A stretch of DNA of 64,000 nucleotides from Karalla daura (lineage: Eukaryota; Chordata; Actinopteri; Chaetodontiformes; Leiognathidae). The notes under the pieces are model-generated. The model saw only the letters and a list, made by a program, of their open reading frames with translations, was not told the DNA's origin and did no database searches. Shown piece by piece: positions 47,722-64,000 of this stretch. The stretch spans positions 20,772,172 through 20,836,171 of the forward strand of contig CM055201.1 of assembly GCA_029224185.1 (NCBI GenBank). Reading direction: 5' to 3'. The position numbers were made by a program, and so were the translations under genes. Every line of letters starts with the position of its first letter. Position 1 is the first letter of the stretch.

Positions 47722-50700
47722 ATGGCGACGGAGATAAGCAAAGGTGTGGAACAAGTCTCAGTTGGTAAGGCAGAAGCTAGCCTAGCCGAAGCTAACCGGC
47801 TAATGGACCCGTGTGTTCGCCTGTATTGCATCAGTTTAGCAGTTAGCACGCGTCCGCACGTTTATAGGTCGGAATTGCAGGTCTCCTGCCTAGATTTATG
47901 TCATCACATGAACGCGCTACATTGTCGCTGACGTTCACATGAAGGTCGCTTCTAAACTCGAGGTAAATTGATTGTTGGGGCTGTTGGTGTTACCCTATGA
48001 CAGCTGTCAGACTGTGTGCTCTGGAGCAGATAAAAGGGCTGCGCCAGTCAAACCAGTGTGTCCTCATGTCTACCTCTCTGTTTTGTCTAGGAGTCTAAAA
48101 TCTGGTATTCCCGGTGAAATTCTCCGACATGCTTTCAGTTTCATAATGATCAGATGCTAGATGATGCAAGATGTAGTCACGGTCCACCTAGATACATCTG
48201 TGATGGCTGAACAAGGCATGACGCTGTGACTGCCGAGCCTTAAAACGACCAGAAAAATGTCTTTACTTTACTTTTAATTGCTTCCTGTGAGGATGCAAGA
48301 CATGGGCCCTCCTTGAGCTGAGAATGATGAAACGGCGAAAAATGTTTCATCAAAATCAGGAGGCAGAAGTTTAAGACGTGACTCATCCTTTCAAAATACA
48401 GGCAAACATTTGCTGGAAATGTGTTTTCCTGTCTCAGTCTCTTTCAATGCGTGAGAATGAGGGTCCATATAGAAACAGTTCATTGACAATGAGAGATCAC
48501 AGCATTTGAACGAGGTTTTCCTCACAATCTTAAACACTGATTGAAACGTACACAAATCGCACTATCGAATAAGATATTATGGAATAGTAATCACAGGTTC
48601 CCACTGATGTGTTTTGTCAATGAAATACTGTCATTTAACAAGGAAAAATCCCTTATTTTTTGTCTACCAGTCATATTAGATTATCTCTGCAGCATCTTAT
48701 TATTACCTGTATCTTTGTTTTCCTCCATTGCTTGAGAAACTTCATACCCATTATGGTGTTTGACCTCAGCAGTTCTTAAAGGCCTGAAATGATCAGAAGA
48801 TCATTCTTCATTCTACCTTTGTGCTGTGAGGGCCACATCTCGAGTGTGTGGGGTCGCGAGGTCTCACTCTGCCTCTGTTTCTTCTAGGTGAGCTTTACGT
48901 GTCGGACAAATGTGGCAACGACCAAGACGGCGATGGCACAGAGCAGAAACCCTTCAAAACCCCTCTCAAGGTCAGTGGTCATTAAGCTAGAAATGGGTAA
49001 CATTGGCTTGTACCTGGGCGGATGCTTCATGCTTTTGAAGACCCGTACCGCAGGAAATGAGAGTCTCACTCGTCTGTCAGTGACTCATCCTGCTCTCCTG
49101 AACCGTTGCAGGCTCTGCTGTCTCATGGGAAGGAGCCGTTCCCGACCATCTACGTTGAATCACAGAAGGAGGGAGAGGTTGGTTCAGAAACATCTTTCTC
49201 TGAGTTCGTTGACAGACCGTGAGACTTTGGTTCATGACAGAAGCGATGAAGTAAGGAGAAACATCACATTCGCAGTACTTTATGCAAAGTAAAATAGTAA
49301 ATCTAGAAGAAGAAGAAGAAGAATAAAGCAGAGAAAACACGAAGAAATCCCTTATGTATCGTCTCTTCATGTTGCTCCTTGTATCCCTCTCTCAGCGGTG
49401 GGCGGTGATCTCAAAGACTCAGATGAAGAACGCAAAGAAAGCCTTCAACCGCGAGCAGATGAAATGTGACGCCAAAGATAAGAAGGAGGTCTGTTCCACT
49501 GTCCTCCTCCACAGCGTGGTTCCTGGGCAAAGCCTCCTGCTTTCTCTCTGTTTTTTTGTTCTTATGCATCATATCTGTCCATTAAGATCCTACAAATGCA
49601 TTTTATTGACATGACCAAGAAGCAGATGTAACATCACTCCCCCGCCGTGTTTGTCGGACAGGCAGAGGACAACGAGAGGAGAGAGAAGAACCTCGAAGAA
49701 GCCAAGAAAATCGTCATCGAGAACGACCCCAGCCTGCCTGAGCCTGAAACGGTCAGCATTTCTCTCTTTTGTTTAATCCTCATTGCTATTTAATTACTCC
49801 AGATGCACTTGCTGGGTGTTGGTGTACAGACTACATTGTCAAACACAATGTAGTCGAGTGCGGCTAAAGATATGCTGTCATGCAGGTTAAAATCCACCTT
49901 CTGGAGGCCAAGCGAGGCCAGAGAGTCAAAGTGTTCGGCTGGATCCATCGCCTCAGGAGGCAGGGTGAGGAGCCCGACTCGTGCTCGTTAGCTCATCTAT
50001 TATAGCAAGATTTGAACTGCTTCCACCATACCTGTAGTAAAATGAGGTTTTGCAGACCTACTGCATTTGTGTATTGTTTAATGGCTTTATGTATCTTTAT
50101 TCCTCCATCACAAAGTGCCGGTTTCACACACAGTGTGCCTCAGGACTCTGCAGAATGGGTCAGATGGAGAGACTGGGGAGCAGCAGTGTTTGTTTCACAC
50201 CACGCTGTCCTCTTGTGTCCTCGCCCTCTGGTCTGTCCTGGTCCTTCGCTCTTCTGACACGGCTGACACAAAGTGTGACCCGCGGGATGTGTTTCTGTCT
50301 CCCTCAGGGAAGAACCTGATGTTTGTGGTGCTGAGAGATGGAACCGGTTTCCTCCAGTGTGTCCTCACTGATAAACTGGTACACCATCCTATGCAATTAT
50401 ATACGTTTTATTCCAGTCATTGAAAGCTAACAAGCCAAGACCGCTAAAAGACCAATCTCTTTCTACGAGCAGATACCACTCCAGCCCGTCTCACTCATCT
50501 TTTTATTGTTCCCTGCAGTGCCAGTGCTACAACGGCTTGGTGCTGTCCACAGAGAGCACTGTGGCTCTGTACGGCACGGTCACCGCCGTCCCTGAGGGCA
50601 AACAGGTAAGCACAACACCTGCAGAGTATGCGGTCCACCACCATGGAGACCAGGTTCCTCAGGGAGACCCAGGAGAGCGGCCCTGGCACTGCGAGCCGTT

Positions 50701-52693
50701 CTGTCAGGCCTGGAAATGTGCAAAAACTCTCTCACACGTCACTGGAACATTGTTCCGCTCTCCTGGGATGGTTTCGCACTCACAGCTGCAAGCAGCAATT
50801 GTACTTTGACAACATTTTGTGAGACAGTTTGAGAGAGTTTGTCTCCTCTACTAGATTTATTTTGTAGCCACTGCTACACAACTTTCAAGGATGATCCTTC
50901 CTTTTTGGTAAAAATGTCAAAAACCTCATAAAGCATGACGTTGAGGGTCACATGACCTGTTTACTTGGAACAAGACAACACGGTGTGGAGCAAGACTAAA
51001 TCTAAAAAATATCCATAAAAAAGCCAAAATGCTTTTGAACACCCAACTGTGGGAAGTCACAAGATTAGACTTTAATGGAGAGGGGAAAAAAAGGAAGTCA
51101 ATTCCTCTTATTTCGCAATGGGAAAGTGATACCATGGGCAGACACTCACTTTGTATTTGGTAGCATGATCACATTAAGACCTACCTAGAGATGCAGGAGC
51201 TAGTTGATCTGATATTGTCATATTTTCTGGTTTTAACATGGTAGAGATGCTAGGATACAGCACCTGTCTGTCTTTCGGTTATTGGGTCAGTTTCGTGAAA
51301 TCACCACAGCCAGGCCGAGTGTTTAAAGCTGTACACAGTCCTGGAGTCCTCCATGTTCTCGGCCCTCTGCTCCCAGGCGCCCGGAGGCCACGAGCTGCAC
51401 TGCGACTTCTGGGAGCTGATCGGCCTGGCGCCGGCGGGCGGCGCCGACAACCTGCTGAACGAGGAGTCGGACGTGGACGTCCAGCTGAACAACCGACACA
51501 TGCTGATCCGAGGAGAGAACGTGTCCAAGATCCTGCGGGTCCGCTCCACCGTCACACAGTGCTTCAGGGACCACCTGTTCAGCCGCGGATACTACGAGGT
51601 CAGTGCCCTGGGCTTTGAGATGTCACAGCAGGTCCTGTGTCACCATGTCACATGCTTTACACATGCAGTCAGGTCAGTCGGAGAGTCTAGACTGTCCATA
51701 TGTGTGTCCATGTGAAAGTGAATGGTGTGTGTGCCCTGGACCAGCAGACCCCTGTGGCACCCCTGTTTAAAAGCGGGTATGACGATGAATGAATGAATGT
51801 GAATCAATATGAATATGATGATGAATATCACGCAGTCCCCCCTGGTGTTTGGACAACACATGGTGCCACCCCGCTGGTCCACTGCGGTAGTTCCCGTCCA
51901 CTAGGGGTCATTTTTCAGTCTAATTTTCCCCTAACTTTCACTGTATTGCATCAGAAACTCATTAGAAAATGATTCATAGGTTGATAATTGTGCACTGTAG
52001 GCACACCCTGAATTACATTAGATTCAGCTGCAAAGTATATAAGATAAACACACACACACACACACACACAGACTAAGACGTTATGCTGATGACCTCCATA
52101 AACAGGCCCAGAGCTACAGGCTTTCTCTGCACCTGCAGACCTGGATAGTAGGAGCATGGTGTGATCTGATGGCCAATAATAACAGTTACTAACATGACCT
52201 CTTTCCTTCAAGAAGACGTATAGCAAAATGTAGGACTATATACCACAAACCCTTTATTAAACTGACATTTCAAGTCTTCAAATCCCAAATAATTGAATAC
52301 ACTACAACACCATTTGCATATTATGTTAATGTCTTTTAGTCTCTTTTAACTTTGCCTATATTCTCAATGATCTTTGCACCTTTATGTACATGCTGTCGTT
52401 ATTTTCTTCTTATCCCCTGCACCCAGCTGACATTAATGTTCATGTGCAGCTGCTCGATCTTCCTTTCATAGCCTCCCAGAGAGGTTCTTTGATTTGAAGG
52501 CAGTTTGGTTTGGTTATTGACCAACGAGGTCTCTGGTGGTCAGTCTGTCTCCATCTTCTCCATCAGTCACAAAAGAGCAGTGCTGTGTCAGACGGCTGCT
52601 CTCACAGGTCACACTAAACTCTGCCTACTGCCCCGGCCCAGCGTAGGGAGGTAGCCTGCTGCCGAGGCATTAACAAAACATTTAATCCACTGG

Positions 52694-52782
<89 letters not shown>

Positions 52783-55700
52783 GTAAGATGGAGGTGATAA
52801 CTGGGATTAAATCTGCTTGTCAAATGCAAACGTCTCTGCACAGAGTTGTCTCGGCCGTAATCCTTAAGACGTGGTCCAGGTTGATGTAGGTGCAGTTTGC
52901 TGTGTGTGCGGTCAAACATCTAGTTTCAAAACCAAGAAGCTTGAAGAAATATTGACAGTTGGATATTACCCCCCCCCCCCCTCCTGCTCTCAGATCACCC
53001 CCCCCACCCTGGTCCAGACTCAGGTGGAGGGCGGCTCCACGCTCTTCAACCTCAACTACTTTGGCGAGCAGGCGTACCTGACGCAGTCCTCGCAGCTCTA
53101 CCTGGAGACCTGCATCCCGGCCCTGGGCGACACCTTCTGCATCGCCCAGTCCTACCGGGCCGAGCAGTCCCGCACCCGCAGACACCTGTCCGAGTGAGTC
53201 CACACACCCTGAGCTCAGACACGCAGGACTGACACACACGCAGTCCTCCACGCGTCTACAGCGTTTAGAAGACAACCTGGAGGAGTCGGGGTAGAATGTG
53301 TTCACCCCAAAGTTTTGGAAAAGTGGATTTATTTTCCAACTTCATGCTAACACTCAGTAATCTTACCATCTTACCAGTGAGCTAGTATCAACATAATGCC
53401 GTTTTATCAGTGTTAGTTTAAACAGGTGTCTATTTAGTATAACACTGTAGCGCTCAGGCTGCTGTGGTCCATTGTTGTATTCCTGTACTTTTTGATAATT
53501 TAGAGGTCATGTACAGTCACAGGAACTTTCTGCCGAGTCATGGAAAACTTGAGAGCGGGGGAGGAGAGAGAAACGTTTCCAACATCTCTGATTCTTCTAT
53601 TAGTTTGAGTGGAATGTTACAGTCAGGTTACTAGAGCTAGTAATCAAAGTAGAAATTCTCTGATCTCAGCTTCCCAATGGGAATACTTTCTGGTTTATTT
53701 TGGTCTAGAAGAGAACATTGAATGTGGCTTAGTTGAGGACCTTTGTGAAAATGAAACAATTCACACAGTTTTTTTATACAACTCAGTTCATGAAGACGGT
53801 CATAGACAGAACTGTCACTTTGATTTAGTGAAAAACTGCGATGGAAACGCGCCTGGTGTTTTGTGTCTGATTGCCGCTCCCCCTCTCCGGACCAGGTACA
53901 CCCACATCGAGGCCGAGTGTCCCTTCATCTCGTTTGAGGATCTCCTGAACAGGCTGGAGGACCTGGTGTGTGACGTGGTGGACCGAGTGCTGAAGTCTCC
54001 CGCTGCTCAGCTGCTCTACGACATCAACCCCGTACGTAGCGCACGCTGATGATGTCACAGCTCCGACTCGCTGGTGGGATCGCGCCCAGCGGGGGGTCTC
54101 CAGGTGGAGTTTCATGTTTTCATCACAAACGTTGTTCCCAGAACTTCAAACCCCCCAAGAGGCCGTTCAAGAGGATGAACTACACGGAAGCCATCGAGTG
54201 GCTGCGGGAGCACGACGTCAAGAAGGAGGACGGCACCTTCTACGAGTTTGGAGAGGTGAGGATCCGACACGCTCCCCTGTCCTTCGTTCACAGCTCGATC
54301 TGAAGCCCAGCTGTCACTCTCTAGTAGGATTAAGACAGAAAAGATGTCGGTTTTGACTAAACTTTCACTATTTGTGTTCTTAGCTGGGTTTCAACTGTCC
54401 CTAGAAATTCACATAATGTAAAATTCGCAATTTAAAAAAACTTGGAATTGAACCCCCTCAAATTTCTCTCCCTCTCAAAATGTCTCGCTCTCTCTTTTTA
54501 GACATTTCCAGATGAAAGTTTACCATAGAAGTGCAACGAAACGCCTTCATGCTCAGCAGTGGCAATCTGAACCACTGATCTAAAAATATGGAAATGCAAA
54601 ATGTTGCAAGACACAGGAAATGTGATAAACGTGGCTTTTATGTAGCCAAAAACTGGAACGGAAACAAACCTCTTGTCATCAGACCTGCCTTTCAGTTCCC
54701 TCCAAGAGGAAAGCACTTCTTCATGGACAGCTGAAGTGGTAGTAGTCTCAGGCTCGTCTGTAGGGGGCGCTGCTGTCCTGCAGCTCCAGGGCTCTGATCG
54801 GTGTCGGGAACATGTGATGACACTTCCTGCTCGGATCAGATGGATGTGCCGCCCCTGGAGCTGCAAACCAAACCTAATGTTTGGAGTTCATTCATCTGTC
54901 GGATGCTTCCTCGGTTATTTAATCAGCCGTTCAGTTTACAAACCAAGCCGAGGTCTTTGAAGGCCTCCAGCTTTTACTTGTCCTGACCTCAGATCAGCCA
55001 GTCAGTGGTTCAAACAGTTGTGTGTGTGTGGTGTGTGTGTGTGTCAGGACATCCCCGAGGCTCCAGAGAGGCTGATGACAGACAGCATCAACGAGACCAT
55101 CCTGCTCTGTCGCTTCCCCGCCGAGATCAAGTCCTTCTACATGCAGCGCTGCTCCGACGACCGCCGCCTCACCGAGTCGGTACGCACCCTCCCGGTCCAG
55201 CCTGGAGCTGGCCGAGCCTCAGGCGGCCAGAGTCCTGGCATCCAGGCCAGGAGAGAACGTTCCAGTACAGTCGTAGTCCTCAGAGAGAGAGAGAGGAGGC
55301 AGATTCAACGATCGAAGAGGCTCCTGGCTTTATTATCTGTCTAATTTCCCCCTCATTGAAGACCTGATCATTACAGTATTGTTGTGCAAATCACACAGTG
55401 GAGCTCTGATATTGTTCTACTTATAGGGATTTATAGATAGATAGAATACCTTAAGTTATCTTAACTGAATAAGGTAATAGTGAATAGGAAACCTATGTTA
55501 TGTGTGTGTGTGTGTGTGTGTGTCCTCCAGGTGGACGTGCTGATGCCAAACGTGGGTGAGATCGTGGGAGGCTCCATGCGTATCTGGGACTCTGAGGAGC
55601 TGCTGGAGGGATACAAGAGGGAGGGCATCGACCCCACCCCCTACTACTGGTACACCGACCAGGTGAGGGGGGGGGGGCACCTCTGCTCACTGGACCAGAG

Positions 55701-56240
55701 GTGTTGGGGCTCCATCTGGTCTCCATCAGCCCTGGAGATGTGCTAAACTTTAAAAGAAATAACTGGCCACGGAAACATCTGAACGTAGAGGATATATAAG
55801 TGTGAAGTTGTCCATATACAGTAGAGGTTTATGTGTGATGTGATGAAAAGACTTTTGTATTTTTAGCATTTGCACTCTACCAGACATGACGCAGGGACTC
55901 ACATGACCAGGGCACTTCACACAGGATGCAACATGGAGCAGGGCTTAATTCATAAATGTAATTAAAATATCTAATGAAACAATGTCCTGGACGTCCATCT
56001 TCCTCCAAGTGGATGGAAATGATGGGATGTTGTGAGAGAATTGACTTTACCAGAACTACAGCTGGTATCTGAACCAGTCTCCCCCCCCCCCCCCTCTCTC
56101 TCTCTCAGAGGAAGTACGGCACGTGTCCTCACGGCGGCTACGGTTTGGGTCTGGAGCGTTTCCTCACCTGGCTGCTGAACCGCCATCACATCCGAGACGT
56201 GTGCCTGTACCCACGATTCATCCAGCGCTGCCGCCCCTGA
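47722..56240 (+). CDS. nars1: Asparaginyl-tRNA synthetase, cytoplasmic (NARS1), complete
   Basis: Charges tRNA-Asn with asparagine using ATP, in the cytosol. Exons: 47722-47764, 48888-48970, 49112-49177, 49396-49488, 49662-49751, 49886-49964, 50308-50378, 50519-50605, 51377-51598, 52994-53193, 53896-54031, 54142-54255, 55048-55179, 55531-55662, 56109-56240. The sum is 1680 bp, 559 codons plus stop (human about 548; the extra length is near the N-terminus). Order: N-terminal UNE-N extension (LYVSDK to about 90), charged helix, OB-fold anticodon-binding domain (VKVFGWIHRLRRQG, about 145-220), and class IIb catalytic core with motif 1 (RGYYEITPPTLVQTQ), motif 2 (SYRAEQSRTRRHLSE) and motif 3 (GGYGLGLERFLTWLL). 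All core residues look intact. The weakest splice site is GTTGGT after 49177. Confidence 0.97.
51377..51598 (+). CDS. nars1: nars1 exon bridging OB-fold and catalytic core
   Basis: Largest nars1 exon (222 bp), encoding APGGHELHCDFWELIGLAPA, GGADNLLNEESDVDVQLNNR and the start of motif 1 (FRDHLFSRGYYE). It has higher GC content than its flanks, as do the other nars1 exons. Junction to 52994 gives YYEITPPTLV. Confidence 0.95.
52695..52779. repeat. (GT)n microsatellite in nars1 intron
   Basis: About 42 GT units within the 1.4-kb intron between the exons at 51377-51598 and 52994-53193. Confidence 0.97.
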
Positions 56241-56272
56241 ACACTGACTCGCTCCCTTACTCACACACACAT

Positions 56273-56309
<37 letters not shown>

Positions 56310-56648
56310 GCATGTGGCAGCACTGTCAGCCATGTACATAACTCAATCGGTAGCATAGTTTCCCAAGTTTTGGTCCTTTAGCTGTTCGACCTTGAATCTC
56401 CTCCCAGACAAACTGTTTTTTTCCTCTCCACAGAATGTCGCTTTGTTCGGACCATCTCAGAATACCTCTTTGTTTCAGTAGTTAACTGTGCAGTTTCCCT
56501 TTTTTTTATGCAGGTACAAAATCTGCAAGTTTGTCAAATCACAGGTGTAGAAAGACTCGAGATTCAGTCGGAATAAACTGGAAAAGACACAAAACCTCAC
56601 AATCTGGAGATGCTAAATTCTTAAGTTGTCAAGAAAACTGCAGCGCTG

Positions 56649-56699
<51 letters not shown>

Positions 56700-57040
56700 C
56701 TCTCTCTCAGACACACTCCCACCTGCACTGGACGTTGGTCTGTGGTGGGCTTCAGTGGCGTAAACAGTCCCAGAGACGCTTCAATCACAGCAACCGTGCC
56801 GCTTTCCTTCACTCTTCATGCATCATGGGAACGGTTTCTACCTTAACGAACAGAACTGGGCGGAGACAAAGACGTGGGGCAGCCGCCCCCGTCCATCACA
56901 TGGCAGCGATCGGTTTGGTGTTGGTTTTTTTTATTTTGGGAATAGCCTGCAAGATCTCATCTCGTTTGTCTGCCTCTTCATGTGAGAGTATCAACTCGAG
57001 AAACTCGCCTAAATAAAATGGAGACCAACACATTTGTCTG
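56241..57040 (+). terminator. nars1: nars1 3' UTR with two possible poly(A) signals
   Basis: The 3' flank holds (CA)n arrays at 56272-56302 and 56650-56695. AATAAA occurs at 56572-56577 and again at 57012-57017, so two 3' ends, about 350 and 790 bases after the stop, are possible. Confidence 0.6.
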
Positions 57041-58430
57041 TGTTTCTCTTCAGTAACTTACATACTGTATGAGTATTTTTCTTCAGTAACTTTGACCAAT
57101 TAGATGTTTGCATCAGGTTGCAGTTCATCGTGTTGCCACTAGGTGCTGACTGCGACTAGCATAGCACAAGTGGGGAAGAGGTCCATCCAGAAATAACAAG
57201 AAGTGACAGCAATGCTTGTGGACAGACAGACAGGCTGTTACTATTTCCTCTTTATCGTCTTCATTGCAGAGCTGTTTCGTAAGGAAAGAGGAAGGAAACC
57301 TTTGGATCGCGGATCTAGACAAACTGGTTTCATTGAAAAGTAAAGAAACTTCCTTGAACGTGTCCCCTCTGGGGCTGCAATTGGTAGTAAGTTGTTTGGT
57401 TTGTACCACGGTGGGAAAACTTGATGCCTGTATGACAAGCTTTGATGATCGGGTCAGAAAGCAGGCAACAAGAATGATGTAACAGTAGAAAAGAATAGAA
57501 CAAACCTTCACTCATCCCACAGTGTGATTTTGTGTGGTTTCAAGATGTAAGAGAACAATAACAGTGTACATCAGGACTGAGAAAGAACAGAACAAGACGG
57601 GACAAGACATGGCTGGTGCAGAGTGCAACATGCCCCGGGAAAGACCAGTATGTGATCAGGGGCGACTTTACTTTTTAGTCCCACACTGTACCAGGAAATT
57701 AAATGTGACATACCTAGAAGACTGTATAAGGTTTGAGTAAGAAGGTCATCTTCTTTTGCCTCGTTCCATGCATCTTTCCTCTCTTGCTACCATGAAACCA
57801 GAAGTTAAAAAAGATGCATTGACCAATGTGTATGTTATTATGGGTTATTGTTCTTTTGCTCTTTGGAATCACACAAAATGACTATCGGTTTTTCCACATG
57901 CCATGTGTGCAGCATGATGACAGTGTCGAGTCTGAGTCTGAGATAGGGACAGGCTCTGTTGTGGGCGTGGCCTGTGCCGTTTAGGGGCGTGGTTATTTTG
58001 TAATTCAGACGGACGTAAATGTGACGCAATTGTAGATAAGGGCACTGCGTCAAATCACCACAAAAAACAAGCTGAGACCGGAAACTGAGTTCTAAATAAA
58101 AGCACGGGGCTAGAGGAAGAAGAGACAATGTACTGACTAGAGTTTAATACTGCATTTTTACACTGTTTTGTGACGTGATATATCACATATGTGTATTTCA
58201 ATTGAGACATGAAATTCCAATCAAACCACAGGACAAAAGAAAATGAGCTAAAAAATATAATCATACAGTGCAGTAAGTGAATAAATGAAAAGCCTCATAC
58301 CTCATGTAGTAACAAGCAAAGAGGAAAAATATCTAGTCTACGTTTGTATTACAGTTACAGGCGACACAAAGTAATTTTTTTAGCAATGTGGAGAAAATAC
58401 GCTCACTATAATATGGTTTTATTAAGCGCA
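57041..58430. other. Intergenic nars1-fech, nothing recognised
   Basis: No coding exon or RNA gene was recognised. Frames of up to 128 codons here lack known motifs and overlap on both strands. Confidence 0.55.
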
Positions 58431-58439
58431 AACTATGAG

Positions 58440-58715
58440 CGTCGGAAGACGGTGCTTTTATTTTGAAGGGGCCCACCGGAGGTGGATCTGCGTCGCTGCG
58501 TCACAGCTTGACGTCGCCCGTGCGGTTGAGTCCAGTCAGTGGAGCCGGTGGCAGCTGAAGGAATCCGGCTGACACATCAACCCGGTCGGCGTGAGGTGTG
58601 AGGCGAAGAACGAGGAGGAGGAGGAGGAGAAATAGCGGAGCTCTGAGCTGCTGGGAGCACACACGTCCAGGCTTTCTATCAGGCGTTGAACGGGATATAT
58701 TCATTTGTTCTTACC
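58440..58715 (+). promoter_or_regulatory. fech: fech promoter and 5' UTR
   Basis: GC- and CpG-rich stretch before the fech start. On the minus strand 58495-58507 reads gctgtgacgcagc, which contains TGACNNNGC, the NRF2/NF-E2 (ARE/MARE-type) core. A CRE-like tgacgtcg follows at 58509-58516, and a (GAG)n tract at 58611-58630. No TATA box is evident. The factor assignments are consensus matches only. Confidence 0.5.
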
Positions 58716-63463
<4,748 letters not shown>

Positions 63464-64000
63464 GTGAGTGGGGGCTGGAGAGCTGCAGAGCACAGAGGAT
63501 GCTGGTTAGGGTCAGGGTCAGGGTCAGGGTCAGGGTCAGGGTCAGGGTTAGGGTTAACATAAACTGAGCTTACTGTTATTCATGACTGTCAGAGTCAGGG
63601 TGTCCGTGGCCTGGGCGGTCCCAGGCTCCTAGGAGGCGGGGCCAGGCCAGCCCAGGTACAGCCAGCCCAGGTGGGCTGACTGGCCTATCAGAGGTACGCA
63701 CCTTATCAGGGGTACGCACCTTAGGAGCTGGAGATCTGGGCCAGGAGTGCTAATGAAGTGCTGAAAAGTGAGCTGCTGTGTCATTGTATACAAATATAAA
63801 TATGTAGAAAAAAAGCTTAAAAGGATGAAAATATATGTATATATACATACATATGTGTATATACAGATAGTTAGTGCGAGATGACAGAAAAACGATGAAC
63901 CATTTTTTCTGTTTTTGTCACCGTTTTATAAAGCAAACATGCTGTTAAAGCAGTGGACATGGGCCGGCTGTTACACCCCTAACTCCTTTGGAGCGTGGGC
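63464..64000 (+). other. fech intron 4 start, with telomere-like GGTCAG repeat
   Basis: Begins with donor GTGAGT. Bases 63504-63556 are about nine hexamers, GGTTAG at both edges and GGTCAG in the middle, a variant of the telomere unit. Short direct repeats (cagcccaggt, ggtacgcacctta) lie at 63640-63725. The next fech exon is not in the window. Confidence 0.7.

Overview
This window is vertebrate genomic DNA, almost certainly from a teleost fish and probably a percomorph. The signs are: genes split into short exons by GT-AG introns; very many (CA)n/(GT)n microsatellites; teleost-type repeats (an I/Nimb-like LINE, a tail shared by many fish SINEs and LINEs, Harbinger-derived elements); and a fish-type FISNA-NACHT-LRR gene. 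All exon borders were read by eye from splice sites, reading phase and remembered family sequences; nothing was aligned by computer.

Layout. (1) 1-12237, minus strand: 5' half of a P4-ATPase flippase gene that fits atp8b1 best; 18 coding exons are readable and the gene continues past base 1. A candidate untranslated first exon lies near 22520-22850. (2) 12257-24701: intergenic or 5' non-coding DNA, with microsatellites including a (CA)n of about 185 bp. (3) 24702-28494, plus: complete txnl1 in 8 exons (289 codons), promoter-like sequence upstream and a poly(A) signal downstream. (4) 28751-31055: repeats, including a SINE/LINE-type tail and a possible THAP-domain relic. (5) 31056-39542, minus: a complete-looking NLR gene in 13 coding exons that sum to an open frame of 1201 codons: three tandem ~40-residue N-terminal modules, a linker, FISNA-NACHT, seven 174-bp LRR exons and a short tail. 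One intron holds two Harbinger-like elements side by side that share a TTA target site. (6) 39543-47721: repeats, a ~155-bp minisatellite and a broken LINE with reverse transcriptase and RNase H remnants. (7) 47722-56240, plus: complete cytosolic nars1 in 15 exons (559 codons). (8) 58716-63463 and beyond, plus: first four coding exons of fech.

atp8b1, txnl1, nars1 and fech are all, from memory, in human 18q21.31, so this is a conserved neighbourhood with local rearrangement and an NLR between txnl1 and nars1. The genes do not form one pathway: lipid flipping, proteasome-associated redox, innate sensing, tRNA charging and haem synthesis. The most interesting structures are the paired Harbinger elements with their 51-bp repeat, the exact tandem duplication of an LRR exon plus its intron, a 37-bp palindrome in a fech intron, oppositely oriented interstitial telomere repeats, and CA/GT repeats that abut splice sites in three genes.
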